From Thermoplasmatota archaeon (GTDB taxonomy: Archaea; Thermoplasmatota; E2; DHVEG-1), in NCBI GenBank assembly GCA_030605515.1, contig JAUWIE010000129.1, forward strand, positions 1 through 11,206: a stretch of 11,206 nucleotides of DNA, given 5' to 3'. A program made the position numbers and the translations under genes. Position 1 is the stretch's first letter. Every line of letters begins with the position of its first letter. The notes beneath the pieces were generated by a model. That model was given only the letters and a program-made list of their open reading frames with translations, searched no databases and was not told the origin of the DNA. Below, piece after piece: positions 1 through 5,830 of the stretch.

Positions 1-620
1 CCTAAAGACTGCAAAAACATCTCTGCTTTTTCAATTTGTTCAAGTCGTGATTTAGTAATTTCAACTCCATATGGAAACCTAGATGCAAGACATGCAAAAG
101 CAGGTTTATTCCAAGTGTCTAAATGCAAATTTTTTGATAATTCTCTGATTTCTTGTTTCGACAATTTCACATCTCTCAGTGGACTAACAATGCCTAATTC
201 TTCCAATGCTTTTCTACCAGGCCTGTAGTCATTAACATCATTAATATTTGATCCATCTATGATATAATTAAGATCGTTCTCAGTTGCAATCTGTCTTATT
301 TTTGAAAATAATTCCTTCTTACAATAATAACATCTATCACTTGGATTTTTTATAAAATTATCAATTTCAGTTTCTTCTGAATTAATTATAATATGTTTTA
401 TTCCAAGTTTTTCTGTAAATTGTTTGGATTGCTCTAATTCTCTCTGTGGATAAGTTGATGAAGTTGCAGTAACAGCTACTGCTTTTTTCCCTAAGACATC
501 AAAAGCTACCTTTACTAAAAATGTACTATCTACGCCTCCAGAATATGCAATTGCAACAGTTTTCATCTCTCTGAGATTTTTTTTTAATTGTTCCAATTTG
601 TTAATTGATTCCTTGCTCAT
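1..620 (-). CDS. larE: LarE-type ATP-dependent sulfur transferase (C-terminus cut by window edge)
   Basis: A PP-loop ATPase of the LarE family. LarE adenylates and thiolates the nicotinic acid-derived precursor of the nickel-pincer nucleotide cofactor. The first 206 residues are visible; the rest lies beyond the left edge. Seen: PP-loop SGGVDST at 27-33, SDRCYYCKKELF at 94-105, DGSNINDVNDYRPGRKA at 122-138, and ACLASRFPYG at 176-185, all typical of LarE. C177 aligns with the sacrificial sulfur-donor cysteine of lactobacillar LarE. C97 and C100 add a CxxC pair, the pattern of LarE forms that hold an Fe-S cluster and use free sulfide (inference). The ATG start has a TATA-like box 25-38 bases upstream, suggesting a leaderless mRNA. 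No larB or larC is visible, so another thiolation substrate is possible. The family call is firm; the exact substrate is not. Confidence 0.88.
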   Translation of the reverse strand, partial: MSKESINKLEQLKKNLREMKTVAIAYSGGVDSTFLVKVAFDVLGKKAVAVTATSSTYPQRELEQSKQFTEKLGIKHIIINSEETEIDNFIKNPSDRCYYCKKELFSKIRQIATENDLNYIIDGSNINDVNDYRPGRKALEELGIVSPLRDVKLSKQEIRELSKNLHLDTWNKPAFACLASRFPYGVEITKSRLEQIEKAEMFLQSL

Positions 621-644
621 AAGGAATAGAATAGATAATCTCAG

Positions 645-658
645 CTATATAATAATTT
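645..658 (-). promoter_or_regulatory. TATA-box promoter of larE
   Basis: On the minus strand this reads AAAATTATTATATAG, centred about 31 bases before the larE ATG. That is the archaeal TATA spacing expected if transcription starts at or just before the start codon. The gap between larE and the upstream gene is only 49 bases, so larE may also be read through from the deoxyhypusine-synthase-like gene. Confidence 0.45.
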
Positions 659-669
659 TCTAAGAGGAT

Positions 670-1692
670 TTATTTGAAAATTTGATTCAATTTTTTTGCT
701 TTTCGGTTTTTCCAGCTGCCTTTATGATATGCATAACTAGCAAGCAATGGAAATGTTATTGTCGCCTCTGAAAACACCATTTGTTCATATCCTCGATCAA
801 CTTTTCCCCAAGAGTTCGCCTCTTTTAATGTTGAACCTGAAAGAGCGCCATCACGTTCATCTGCAACTGTAAGTTGAACCGCATATTTATGCATAGGTGT
901 ATCAATACCAAGGATACCAGCAGCAACCACTGTATCTTGTACAAAATTTTTTGGAACACCTCCACCAACCATAAACAAACCTGTTTCTTTTGCTTTTATT
1001 TTAAGCTCAGTGAGTTCTTTAAAGTCTTTTACTGAGTCAATAGATACATGGTTTTTTTCTTGTTCTTTTTGATGGAATACCAAACCAAAGCCAGCGCTTG
1101 AATCAGAAAATGCAGGACAAAAAATAGGTACATGTTTTTTAAAACCCGTCAGAACCACTGACTCGGAATTCTTTGCATGTTTTTCTAAGTATACACCCAT
1201 TTCTTTAATAAATTCTCTTGAAGAATATGTTCCAGGTGACATGTTATCAGCAATTTCTTTGATGGTATTATCGCATATGCGAAGATCATCCTCATCGATA
1301 AACGTATCATAAACCCTATTGATACCTATCTTTCTTAATTCATTATCATCAACTTGAATTTCTCCTTGAAAATGATTAAAGCCAAGCGCTTCAAAGAAAT
1401 CTTGATCAACAATTATTGCACCACTGGAAACTATAATATCAACCATATTATGGTTAATCATATCAATAACAATTTTTTTTAAACCTGCACTAAACAAAGA
1501 ACCCGTTAAACATAATATTATCGTACAGTTAGCATCCTTCATCATTTTGTCATAGATTTTGCAAGCTCGAGCAAGATTCCGTGATTGAAAAGACATATTG
1601 TCAAATGATTCAATTAATGGTATGCTGTTGAATGCTTTGATATCAATATGCTTAATTTTTTTACTAAGCAGTTTCTTTTTATTGTATTTCAT
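670..1692 (-). CDS. Deoxyhypusine synthase-like protein
   Basis: A 340-residue member of the deoxyhypusine synthase family. True DHS uses NAD and spermidine to transfer an aminobutyl group to a lysine of aIF5A/eIF5A. The C-terminus holds SWGK at 294-297, matching human W327 and catalytic K329, and E291 matches E323. Other residues differ. In human DHS the region before SWGK contains FDGSDSG; here it is RDGALSG, so spermidine-binding D316 becomes L284. The KHH motif with H288 becomes KNF near 248-250. The phrases VADERDGALSGSTLKEANSWGK and GGGVPKNFVQD resemble the DHS-like group found mainly in bacteria, whose products are often free polyamines or are unknown. The start is the ATG at 1692, divergent from hypA. 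It could still be the host's only DHS. The family call is strong; the substrate is uncertain. Confidence 0.8.
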   Translation of the reverse strand: MKYNKKKLLSKKIKHIDIKAFNSIPLIESFDNMSFQSRNLARACKIYDKMMKDANCTIILCLTGSLFSAGLKKIVIDMINHNMVDIIVSSGAIIVDQDFFEALGFNHFQGEIQVDDNELRKIGINRVYDTFIDEDDLRICDNTIKEIADNMSPGTYSSREFIKEMGVYLEKHAKNSESVVLTGFKKHVPIFCPAFSDSSAGFGLVFHQKEQEKNHVSIDSVKDFKELTELKIKAKETGLFMVGGGVPKNFVQDTVVAAGILGIDTPMHKYAVQLTVADERDGALSGSTLKEANSWGKVDRGYEQMVFSEATITFPLLASYAYHKGSWKNRKAKKLNQIFK

Positions 1693-1745
1693 TTTTCACT
1701 CTAAAATGGTTATTAACATATGCTTTTTTTATTTTTCTACAGCAA

Positions 1746-1755
1746 CGTTTAAACG
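1746..1755 (+). promoter_or_regulatory. TATA-box promoter of hypA
   Basis: CGTTTAAACG, a perfect palindrome with a TTTAAA core, is centred about 30 bases before the hypA ATG. This spacing fits a nearly leaderless transcript. The gap to the divergent deoxyhypusine-synthase-like gene is 88 bases. That gene's own promoter is less clear; an AT-rich stretch around 1712-1722 is a weak candidate. The palindrome could also be an operator, but nothing shows that directly. Confidence 0.4.
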
Positions 1756-1780
1756 ATAAATCTAGGTACGTTGTTTTTAT

Positions 1781-2194
1781 ATGCACGAATGGGCACTTGC
1801 CGAATCGATCCTGACAACAGCAGTTGAAGCAGCTGAAAAAGAAAAACTCAAAAAAATTAAAAATATTAAAATCGCTATTGGAGAATTGCAACAGATAGAA
1901 CATGATATTTTTAAATTTGCTCTTGGAGAAATCATAAAATTACAAGGTGATAAGTTAAAAGGTGTAAAGACAACCATTGAAACTGAAAAAAGTACTCTTC
2001 AATGTAGAAACTGTGAGCATAAATGGAGCTTTAGCGATATCAAGAAAAAATTGAATAATGATGAAGCTGAAGCAGTACATTTCATTCCCGAGGTAGCTTT
2101 TGTTCATACTAGATGCCCAAAATGTAAAAGTCCAGATTTTGAAATTACTAAAGGTAGAGGCGTATCTATTATATCAATAACCGGAGAAAAGTAA
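1781..2194 (+). CDS. hypA: Hydrogenase/urease nickel metallochaperone HypA
   Basis: HypA delivers nickel to the large subunit of [NiFe]-hydrogenases, working with HypB in the cytoplasm. The 137-residue product begins with the invariant MHE, where His2 is the nickel ligand. It has the zinc-finger pairs CRNC at 75-78 and CPKC at 112-115. The roughly 33 residues between the pairs are much longer than in bacterial HypA (about 113-118 residues in all) and match the long archaeal form known from Thermococcus. Its stop is followed after four bases by a HypB-type ATPase, so the two nickel-insertion partners are co-transcribed. No hydrogenase genes are in view. The ATG start is fixed by the MHE motif. 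Confidence 0.95.
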   Translation: MHEWALAESILTTAVEAAEKEKLKKIKNIKIAIGELQQIEHDIFKFALGEIIKLQGDKLKGVKTTIETEKSTLQCRNCEHKWSFSDIKKKLNNDEAEAVHFIPEVAFVHTRCPKCKSPDFEITKGRGVSIISITGEK

Positions 2195-2198
2195 AAAT

Positions 2199-2924
2199 AT
2201 GGAAGCAAGAGTAAGTGTCATTGAGAAACGACTGAGCAATATAAAAAGAATTATTTCTGTTGCTAGTGGTAAAGGAGGCGTAGGAAAGAGCCTTATAGCA
2301 TCGAGTCTAGCATTAAATCTATCAAAAAAAGGATATAAAGTTGGACTACTGGATTTAGATTTATATGGGCCTTCTTCACACATAATTCTAGGCGTAAAGG
2401 ATGTTTTTCCAGAAGAAGACAAAGGCATCATCCCTCCAAATATCAATGGTATAAATTTTATGTCTATTGTATATTTTACTAAAGACAAACCATCAGCTTT
2501 CCGAGGTGTTGATATATCAAATATCATAATTGAGCTCTTAGCAATTACACAATGGGGCTCACTAGATTATTTAATTATTGATATGCCACCTGGCACAGGA
2601 GATGAGACTCTTGATGTCATCCGTCTTATTAAAAAAAGCGAATTCCTTGTTGTAACAACCCCTTCAAAGGTTGCTATGGGTGCAGTAAGTAAATTACTTA
2701 AGATATTAAAAGAGCTAAAGATCCCTATTACGGGTGTATTAGAAAACATGGTAATGACAAAATCATCCTTTGTTAAAAATCAAATTAAAGAGATGAATTT
2801 GAAATATCTTGGCTCAATATCACTTGATCAACATCTTGAGGACTCAATTGGTAAAACAGATAAATTATTAGAAACTGATTTTATGAAAGAATTAGACAAA
2901 ATAATAAATACAATTAAACTTTAG
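2199..2924 (+). CDS. MinD/Mrp-type P-loop ATPase, archaeal HypB-like nickel chaperone partner
   Basis: A 241-residue SIMIBI-class ATPase. Seen: deviant Walker A SGKGGVGKS at 23-31, the LLDLDLYGPSSH segment near 49-60, and the Walker B region IIDMPPGTGDET near 126-137. Mrp/NBP35 Fe-S carriers normally have a CPxC motif shortly after the ENM motif. Here ENMVMTKSSFVKNQ follows with no cysteine, arguing against an Fe-S carrier. Thermococcus uses an Mrp-like protein of this kind as an atypical HypB that binds HypA and drives nickel transfer with ATP. The immediate hypA neighbour makes that role likely here (inference). GGAG lies 12 bases before the ATG, inside the hypA end. A general Mrp/ParA ATPase remains possible. 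Confidence 0.85.
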   Translation: MEARVSVIEKRLSNIKRIISVASGKGGVGKSLIASSLALNLSKKGYKVGLLDLDLYGPSSHIILGVKDVFPEEDKGIIPPNINGINFMSIVYFTKDKPSAFRGVDISNIIIELLAITQWGSLDYLIIDMPPGTGDETLDVIRLIKKSEFLVVTTPSKVAMGAVSKLLKILKELKIPITGVLENMVMTKSSFVKNQIKEMNLKYLGSISLDQHLEDSIGKTDKLLETDFMKELDKIINTIKL

Positions 2925-2949
2925 ATGGAAAACAATAGCATTGGTTGAC

Positions 2950-3348
2950 ATGAAAGGTTGCTATCTTTTACTAATCGAGCTTAAAAATGACATAAAAATT
3001 TCTATTGGTAAACTAGGTGATATCAAGTTCAAAAAGGGTTATTATACCTATATAGGCTCTGCTTTAAATGGATTAGAACAGAGAATAAATAGACATCTTA
3101 AAACAAATAAAAAAACACATTGGCATATAGATTATCTTTTAAAACATACAAAAATCATAAATATTTATTACAAAGAAAACATAATACGTGAAGAATGCAC
3201 TACTGCAGAAAAACTAAAGAGCCATCTAGTTTTGATTCAAGGTTTTGGATGCAGCGACTGTAATTGTAAAAGCCATCTTTTCTATGGGTCCAAAGATGAT
3301 ATTTTGAATGTTATCAATAGTTTAAAGCTGAGATCATATAATTATTAA
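2950..3348 (+). CDS. DUF123 (GIY-YIG, Uri-type) nuclease-fold protein
   Basis: A 132-residue member of the archaeal DUF123 family, a variant of the GIY-YIG endonuclease fold. Seen: start MKGCYLLLIEL, the GYYTYIGSALNGLEQRINRH core at 30-49 with the putative catalytic arginine at 45, HWHIDYLL, and the cysteine-rich end GFGCSDCNCKSHLFY. In some archaea this domain is fused to endonuclease III, which suggests DNA repair, but the activity of the free form is not established. ATG 2950 is preferred because family members start with MKGxYLL. A TTG at 2941 would add three residues. It follows the HypB-type gene by 25 bases and is likely in the same transcript. Confidence 0.85.
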   Translation: MKGCYLLLIELKNDIKISIGKLGDIKFKKGYYTYIGSALNGLEQRINRHLKTNKKTHWHIDYLLKHTKIINIYYKENIIREECTTAEKLKSHLVLIQGFGCSDCNCKSHLFYGSKDDILNVINSLKLRSYNY

Positions 3349-3356
3349 TGCAAAAT

Positions 3357-3392
3357 CTTAAAACCTATCCGGTCTTATATAAAACCTAGGAG
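3357..3392 (+). promoter_or_regulatory. Possible cutA promoter and ribosome binding site
   Basis: The 47-base gap before cutA holds two TATA-like strings: CTTAAAACC at 3357-3365 (31-39 bases before ATG) and CTTATATAAAA at 3374-3384 (12-22 bases before ATG, too close to drive this start). AGGAG at 3388-3392 lies three bases before the ATG, a tight but possible Shine-Dalgarno site. cutA may therefore have its own promoter in addition to read-through from hypA. Confidence 0.3.
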
Positions 3393-3395
3393 AAC

Positions 3396-3707
3396 ATGGT
3401 CGCAATTGTTTATACAACAATAGATAATATAACTGATGCAAAGAAAATTGCTCATATCCTTGTAGAAGAAAAACTAGTTGCATGTGTAAATATAATTCCA
3501 AAAATTGAATCAGTATATCGTTGGAAAGGAAAAATCGAAGAAGATCAGGAATGCGTTCTTGTCTCTAAGACAAATGATAAAAATGTGAAAAAAACAATAC
3601 AAAGAATAAAAGAGAATCATACATATGATTTGCCAGATATCATAGTAATGCCAATTATCGGCGGTCTGAAGGAATATCTTGATTATATTGTAGATGAAAC
3701 AACATGA
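3396..3707 (+). CDS. cutA: CutA1 divalent-ion tolerance protein
   Basis: A small cytosolic CutA1 protein of 103 residues, the usual length. The family forms very stable ferredoxin-fold trimers resembling PII proteins. It is linked by name to copper tolerance, but its molecular role is unclear. Seen: VYTTIDNITDAKKIAHILVE at the start, LVACVNIIPKIESVYRWKGKIE at 27-48 with C30, and DLPDIIVMPIIGGLKEYLDYI near the end; these are the family signatures. Its TGA overlaps the ATG of the next gene (ATGA), so the two are probably translationally coupled. Confidence 0.93.
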   Translation: MVAIVYTTIDNITDAKKIAHILVEEKLVACVNIIPKIESVYRWKGKIEEDQECVLVSKTNDKNVKKTIQRIKENHTYDLPDIIVMPIIGGLKEYLDYIVDETT

Positions 3708-4333
3708 AGTTAGTATCATTGCTTTCTAGCGGTATTGATTCCCCAGTAGCAACTTATCTACTTTCAAGGAAAAATGAGGATATAATTTTTGTACATGCAG
3801 ATGGTAGACCTTTTACTGATGATAGGGAGATAGAGAACTTTATTCTAATAGCTAGACATCTTAAAAAAATGATATCTGGGATTACTAAAGCCTATCTTGT
3901 TTCACATGGAGCTGCTCTTGCATCTTATAAACATCAATGTCAAAACAGATTTACTTGTGTTTTTTGCAAGCGTATGCTCTTGCGTTATGCTGAGAAAATA
4001 GCCAAAAAAGAACATGCAGAGGCAATTATCATGGGGGACTCTCTTGGGCAGGTGGCTTCTCAGACATTACAAAATATACGTGCTGTGGAAAACGCAGTTT
4101 CTATTCCTATTTTAAGACCTCTCATCGGGTTTGACAAGGAAGATATTATAAAGATAGCAAAAAAAATTGGTACATATGATCTTTCGATTCAGAAATCCGA
4201 TGGCTGCAACGCAGTACCCATAAAACCATCTACTAGGGCAAAACTTGATCAGATACTTGAAGAAGAAAAGAAAATTAATATCGATGAACTAGTAAAACAT
4301 GCAGTTGAAAAAGCAGAGTTAATCTCTATTTAA
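3704..4333 (+). CDS. Stand-alone ThiI catalytic (AANH/PP-loop) domain, tRNA sulfurtransferase-like
   Basis: A 209-residue protein corresponding to the adenylating domain of ThiI, which makes 4-thiouridine at tRNA position 8. Seen: PP-loop SSGIDSP at 8-14, CVFCKRMLLRYAEKIA at 85-100, the ThiI hallmark GDSLGQVASQTLQNI at 111-125, and SDGC at 165-168, which aligns with the catalytic Cys344 region of E. coli ThiI. The N-terminal NFLD/THUMP tRNA-binding domains and the rhodanese domain are absent; the gene starts right at the PP-loop strand. CxxC (85, 88) plus C168 is the triad that holds an Fe-S cluster in methanogen-type tRNA thiolases, replacing the rhodanese persulfide route. It may use a separate THUMP protein or act on another substrate. 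Its start overlaps cutA and its end overlaps trmO by 15 bases. Confidence 0.82.
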   Translation: MKLVSLLSSGIDSPVATYLLSRKNEDIIFVHADGRPFTDDREIENFILIARHLKKMISGITKAYLVSHGAALASYKHQCQNRFTCVFCKRMLLRYAEKIAKKEHAEAIIMGDSLGQVASQTLQNIRAVENAVSIPILRPLIGFDKEDIIKIAKKIGTYDLSIQKSDGCNAVPIKPSTRAKLDQILEEEKKINIDELVKHAVEKAELISI

Positions 4334-4771
4334 ATCTATATTTTCAAGCCATCCGGAAACAGCATTTTTTTTAATATCAAATTTTTTAACATATGGTTTA
4401 ATATCTAATAATGGTGTACCATCTATTGCATCTAATCCTTTAACTCTTAAAATATTTCCTTTTTGTTCAACAAGTTCTACAATTGTATGGGCAATTGGAT
4501 TAGGTCTACGGGGTGATCGAGTTGTAAATAATCCATGTTTCGGATCCTCCCATGGAGTTTTTACAAGAAGAGAAAACCCTTTGGATTTATGAAGCCAGTA
4601 AAAAATATGCAGATGCGAAAAACCTTTGATATCTTTCAAACCCTGCTGATATCCTTCATATATCTCTATTTCTGAGATTTCTTTTCTACACTTTCGTTGT
4701 ACATCTTCAGTTTTAATATATGGTGAATGAATAATCCCAATTATTTTAAAATCAACTGATAACTCTTTCAA
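4319..4771 (-). CDS. trmO: TrmO/TsaA-like tRNA (N6-threonylcarbamoyl-A37) N6-methyltransferase
   Basis: A 150-residue TsaA-like beta-barrel SAM-dependent methyltransferase. The E. coli member TrmO (YaeB) methylates t6A37 of tRNA-Thr. Seen: FKIIGIIHSPY near the start, TTRSPRRPNPIAHTIVEL at 83-100, LDAIDGTPLLDIKPYV near 113-128, and a terminal SGWLENI. It is the single-domain short form, without the extra C-terminal domain of E. coli TrmO. The start must be TTG (4771-4769): the only other sense codon between the preceding in-frame TGA and this TTG is TCC, and GGAG lies nine bases upstream. That GGAG is part of the end of the upstream radical SAM frame, so the two are probably coupled. It converges on the thiI-like gene with a 15-base overlap. 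Confidence 0.88.
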   Translation of the reverse strand: MKELSVDFKIIGIIHSPYIKTEDVQRKCRKEISEIEIYEGYQQGLKDIKGFSHLHIFYWLHKSKGFSLLVKTPWEDPKHGLFTTRSPRRPNPIAHTIVELVEQKGNILRVKGLDAIDGTPLLDIKPYVKKFDIKKNAVSGWLENIDLNRD

Positions 4772-4777
4772 GGATCA

Positions 4778-4900
4778 TTACTCCATTCTTCTTCTTTTAG
4801 TAAGTTCAATTCTATCAAGAGGTATTGTATTTGGTTTTGAACAATGATAAACTGAGAGGGTTTTTAATCCTGTAAACATTTTCTCGATTTCATCTAATTC
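4778..4900 (-). other. Detached C-terminal reading frame of the radical SAM gene
   Basis: Directly after the TAA at 4903-4901 the same frame runs 40 more codons, starting ELDEIEKMF and ending TKRRRME, then TAA at 4780-4778. In relatives the region after a CxxKPLS motif normally continues with an acidic helix, a SVY strand and a basic tail, and this stretch fits. A single base change from GAA to TAA would explain the break. It has no start codon with a ribosome binding site of its own, so it is probably untranslated unless the stop is read through or is a sequencing error. Confidence 0.7.
4781..4784 (-). promoter_or_regulatory. Shine-Dalgarno site that fixes the TTG start of trmO
   Basis: The minus strand reads GGAG followed by nine bases and then TTG. 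An in-frame TGA two codons before the TTG excludes any earlier start. The site overlaps the last sense codon of the extended radical SAM frame. Confidence 0.6.
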
Positions 4901-5542
4901 TTATATTGATAAAGGTTTAATATTACAAGGGCGAAGTGGTGTGTTTATCTGAATTTCATCGGGTTCTATTTCTTGTGCTAATTTTACAAATTCATGTGCA
5001 TAGTTTTTGTTTTCATTCATAAACATCATTTGAAGAGCGAATTTACCATTAAATTTTTGTCTCATCTTCTTGATTCCTTTGATTGTTTTTTCAAATGTGA
5101 TATCATTTGCAGGTCTACTGATTTTTTGGAAGAGTTTTTCATTTGGCGCGTCTAATTTTGCAACAATAATATCTAGATTTTGAAGTGTTTTCTGTACTAT
5201 TTTATCATATAACAAGGACGAGTTAGTTAGTATTGCTATTGGTAGATTAGTCAGATCTCGAATTATATCTATTGTTTCATTCATGTTATTTGCAAGTGTT
5301 GGCTCTCCCATTCCTGAGAAGGTTATTACATCAGGTGTTGTCTGTTTTAGAGCATTTTCTAGCTCTTTTTCAACTTGTTTTAATGAAACAAATACATTTC
5401 GTTCTGAGGTAATTTCTTCTGTTTTAGCTATTTGACAATAATTACAATCAAATGAACATATCTTATTTGGAGAGCATAAAAGATCTACCCCAAGTGATCT
5501 TCCTAGTCTCCATGATGCTATTGGTCCGTATACTATTTTCAT
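4901..5542 (-). CDS. Radical SAM protein (COG0731-like), frame ended early by an in-frame TAA
   Basis: A 213-residue radical SAM protein. Seen: VYGPIASWRLGRSLGVDL at the start, the 4Fe-4S site CSFDCNYC at 29-36, the SAM-binding motif GMGEPTLA near 97-104, and a later strand EIQINTPLRPC. The family (VYGPxxSRRLGxSLG type, related to wyosine synthetases) is widespread and largely uncharacterised. The frame stops with TAA at 4903-4901 after KPLSI, but continues for another 40 codons that look like the normal C-terminus of this family. Full length would be 254 residues. Most of the radical SAM core is upstream of the stop, so the short product might still fold, or the gene may be decaying. The neighbour trmO suggests a tRNA-related role (inference). 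The ATG at 5542 has a TATA-like box 24-33 bases upstream. Confidence 0.85.
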   Translation of the reverse strand: MKIVYGPIASWRLGRSLGVDLLCSPNKICSFDCNYCQIAKTEEITSERNVFVSLKQVEKELENALKQTTPDVITFSGMGEPTLANNMNETIDIIRDLTNLPIAILTNSSLLYDKIVQKTLQNLDIIVAKLDAPNEKLFQKISRPANDITFEKTIKGIKKMRQKFNGKFALQMMFMNENKNYAHEFVKLAQEIEPDEIQINTPLRPCNIKPLSI

Positions 5543-5565
5543 GATATTTTGAAAAACAGATCAAT

Positions 5566-5575
5566 GGTATATAAC
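5566..5575 (-). promoter_or_regulatory. TATA-box promoter of the radical SAM gene
   Basis: The minus strand reads GTTATATACC, 24-33 bases before the ATG at 5542. This is the standard archaeal distance for a leaderless transcript. The downstream trmO gene has no separate promoter visible and is probably on the same message. Confidence 0.5.
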
Positions 5576-5740
5576 GGTAATGAATAAACTTCCCTTTTTT
5601 ATGATGAATAATACAATTTTCTCATCAATATTTATAAACAATAAAATATCTAAATTAAAGATTTGCAATCATTATCTTTTTAGTTTATAAATAATAATTT
5701 AGAACATAAATATTATTTAAAAACTACAAAAATAGAAACA

Positions 5741-5748
5741 TTTAAAAA
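5741..5748 (+). promoter_or_regulatory. Candidate TATA box of the nrd operon
   Basis: TTTAAAAA would place a transcription start near 5770, inside the first NrdR-like box, with a leader of about 60 bases. A second candidate, TTTAATATA at 5784-5792, overlaps the second box and would start near 5814, giving a short leader that still holds GGGG (5819-5822) eight bases before the nrdR ATG. The second fits the short leaders elsewhere in the window better. In either case a bound repressor would cover the core promoter or the start point. Confidence 0.4.
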
Positions 5749-5758
5749 CCATAACAAG

Positions 5759-5774
5759 ATACAATATGATGTAG
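5759..5774 (+). promoter_or_regulatory. NrdR box 1 (putative operator)
   Basis: The 16-base site ATACAATATGATGTAG matches the known NrdR-box core CwAtATaTwG (from bacteria) at nine of ten positions. It lies 31 bp, three helical turns, before a second and better copy. Bacterial NrdR binds such pairs spaced by whole turns. The site lies upstream of nrdR itself, implying autoregulation. Confidence 0.65.
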
Positions 5775-5789
5775 ATTACAATTTTTAAT

Positions 5790-5805
5790 ATACAATATGT
5801 TGTAT
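5790..5805 (+). promoter_or_regulatory. NrdR box 2 (putative operator)
   Basis: The 16-base site ATACAATATGTTGTAT has perfect 6-bp arms, ATACAA and TTGTAT, around TATG. It fits the NrdR core consensus CwAtATaTwG at all positions if the lower-case position is allowed to be G. It starts exactly 31 bp after box 1 and overlaps a candidate TATA element. Confidence 0.7.
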
Positions 5806-5830
5806 CTTATGGCTATCTGGGGAAATTGAA

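Larger units (their letters stand above)
5543..5830. other. AT-rich divergent control region between the radical SAM gene and nrdR
   Basis: These 288 bases hold no convincing ORF or RNA gene. The left edge carries the TATA box of the radical SAM gene and the right 90 bases carry the nrdR promoter with two palindromes. The middle (about 5590-5735) is extremely AT-rich with several TATA-like strings (for example 5684-5691) and a short A/T-only inverted repeat near 5688-5718; base composition alone could produce these. Confidence 0.6.

Noticed and set aside
780..815. Loss of the catalytic lysine in the deoxyhypusine-synthase-like protein
   Set aside because: It first seemed missing when aligned to the KVYAD segment. 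The catalytic lysine is the one in SWGK, which is present.
2199..2924. Mrp/NBP35 Fe-S cluster carrier
   Set aside because: The CPxC motif expected after ENM is absent and hypA is immediately upstream, so a HypB role fits better.
2941..2949. TTG start for the DUF123 gene
   Set aside because: Family members begin with MKGxYLL, which matches ATG 2950; no good ribosome binding site favours TTG.
4901..4903. Recoding of the TAA as an amino acid
   Set aside because: Known archaeal recoding uses UAG (pyrrolysine) or UGA (selenocysteine). TAA ends hypA, the thiI-like gene, trmO, nrdR, nrdD and nrdG in this same window.
5543..5740. Small RNA, tRNA or hidden ORF in the divergent gap
   Set aside because: Only AT-rich sequence with A/T-only repeats; no cloverleaf, GC-rich stem or coding pattern could be seen.
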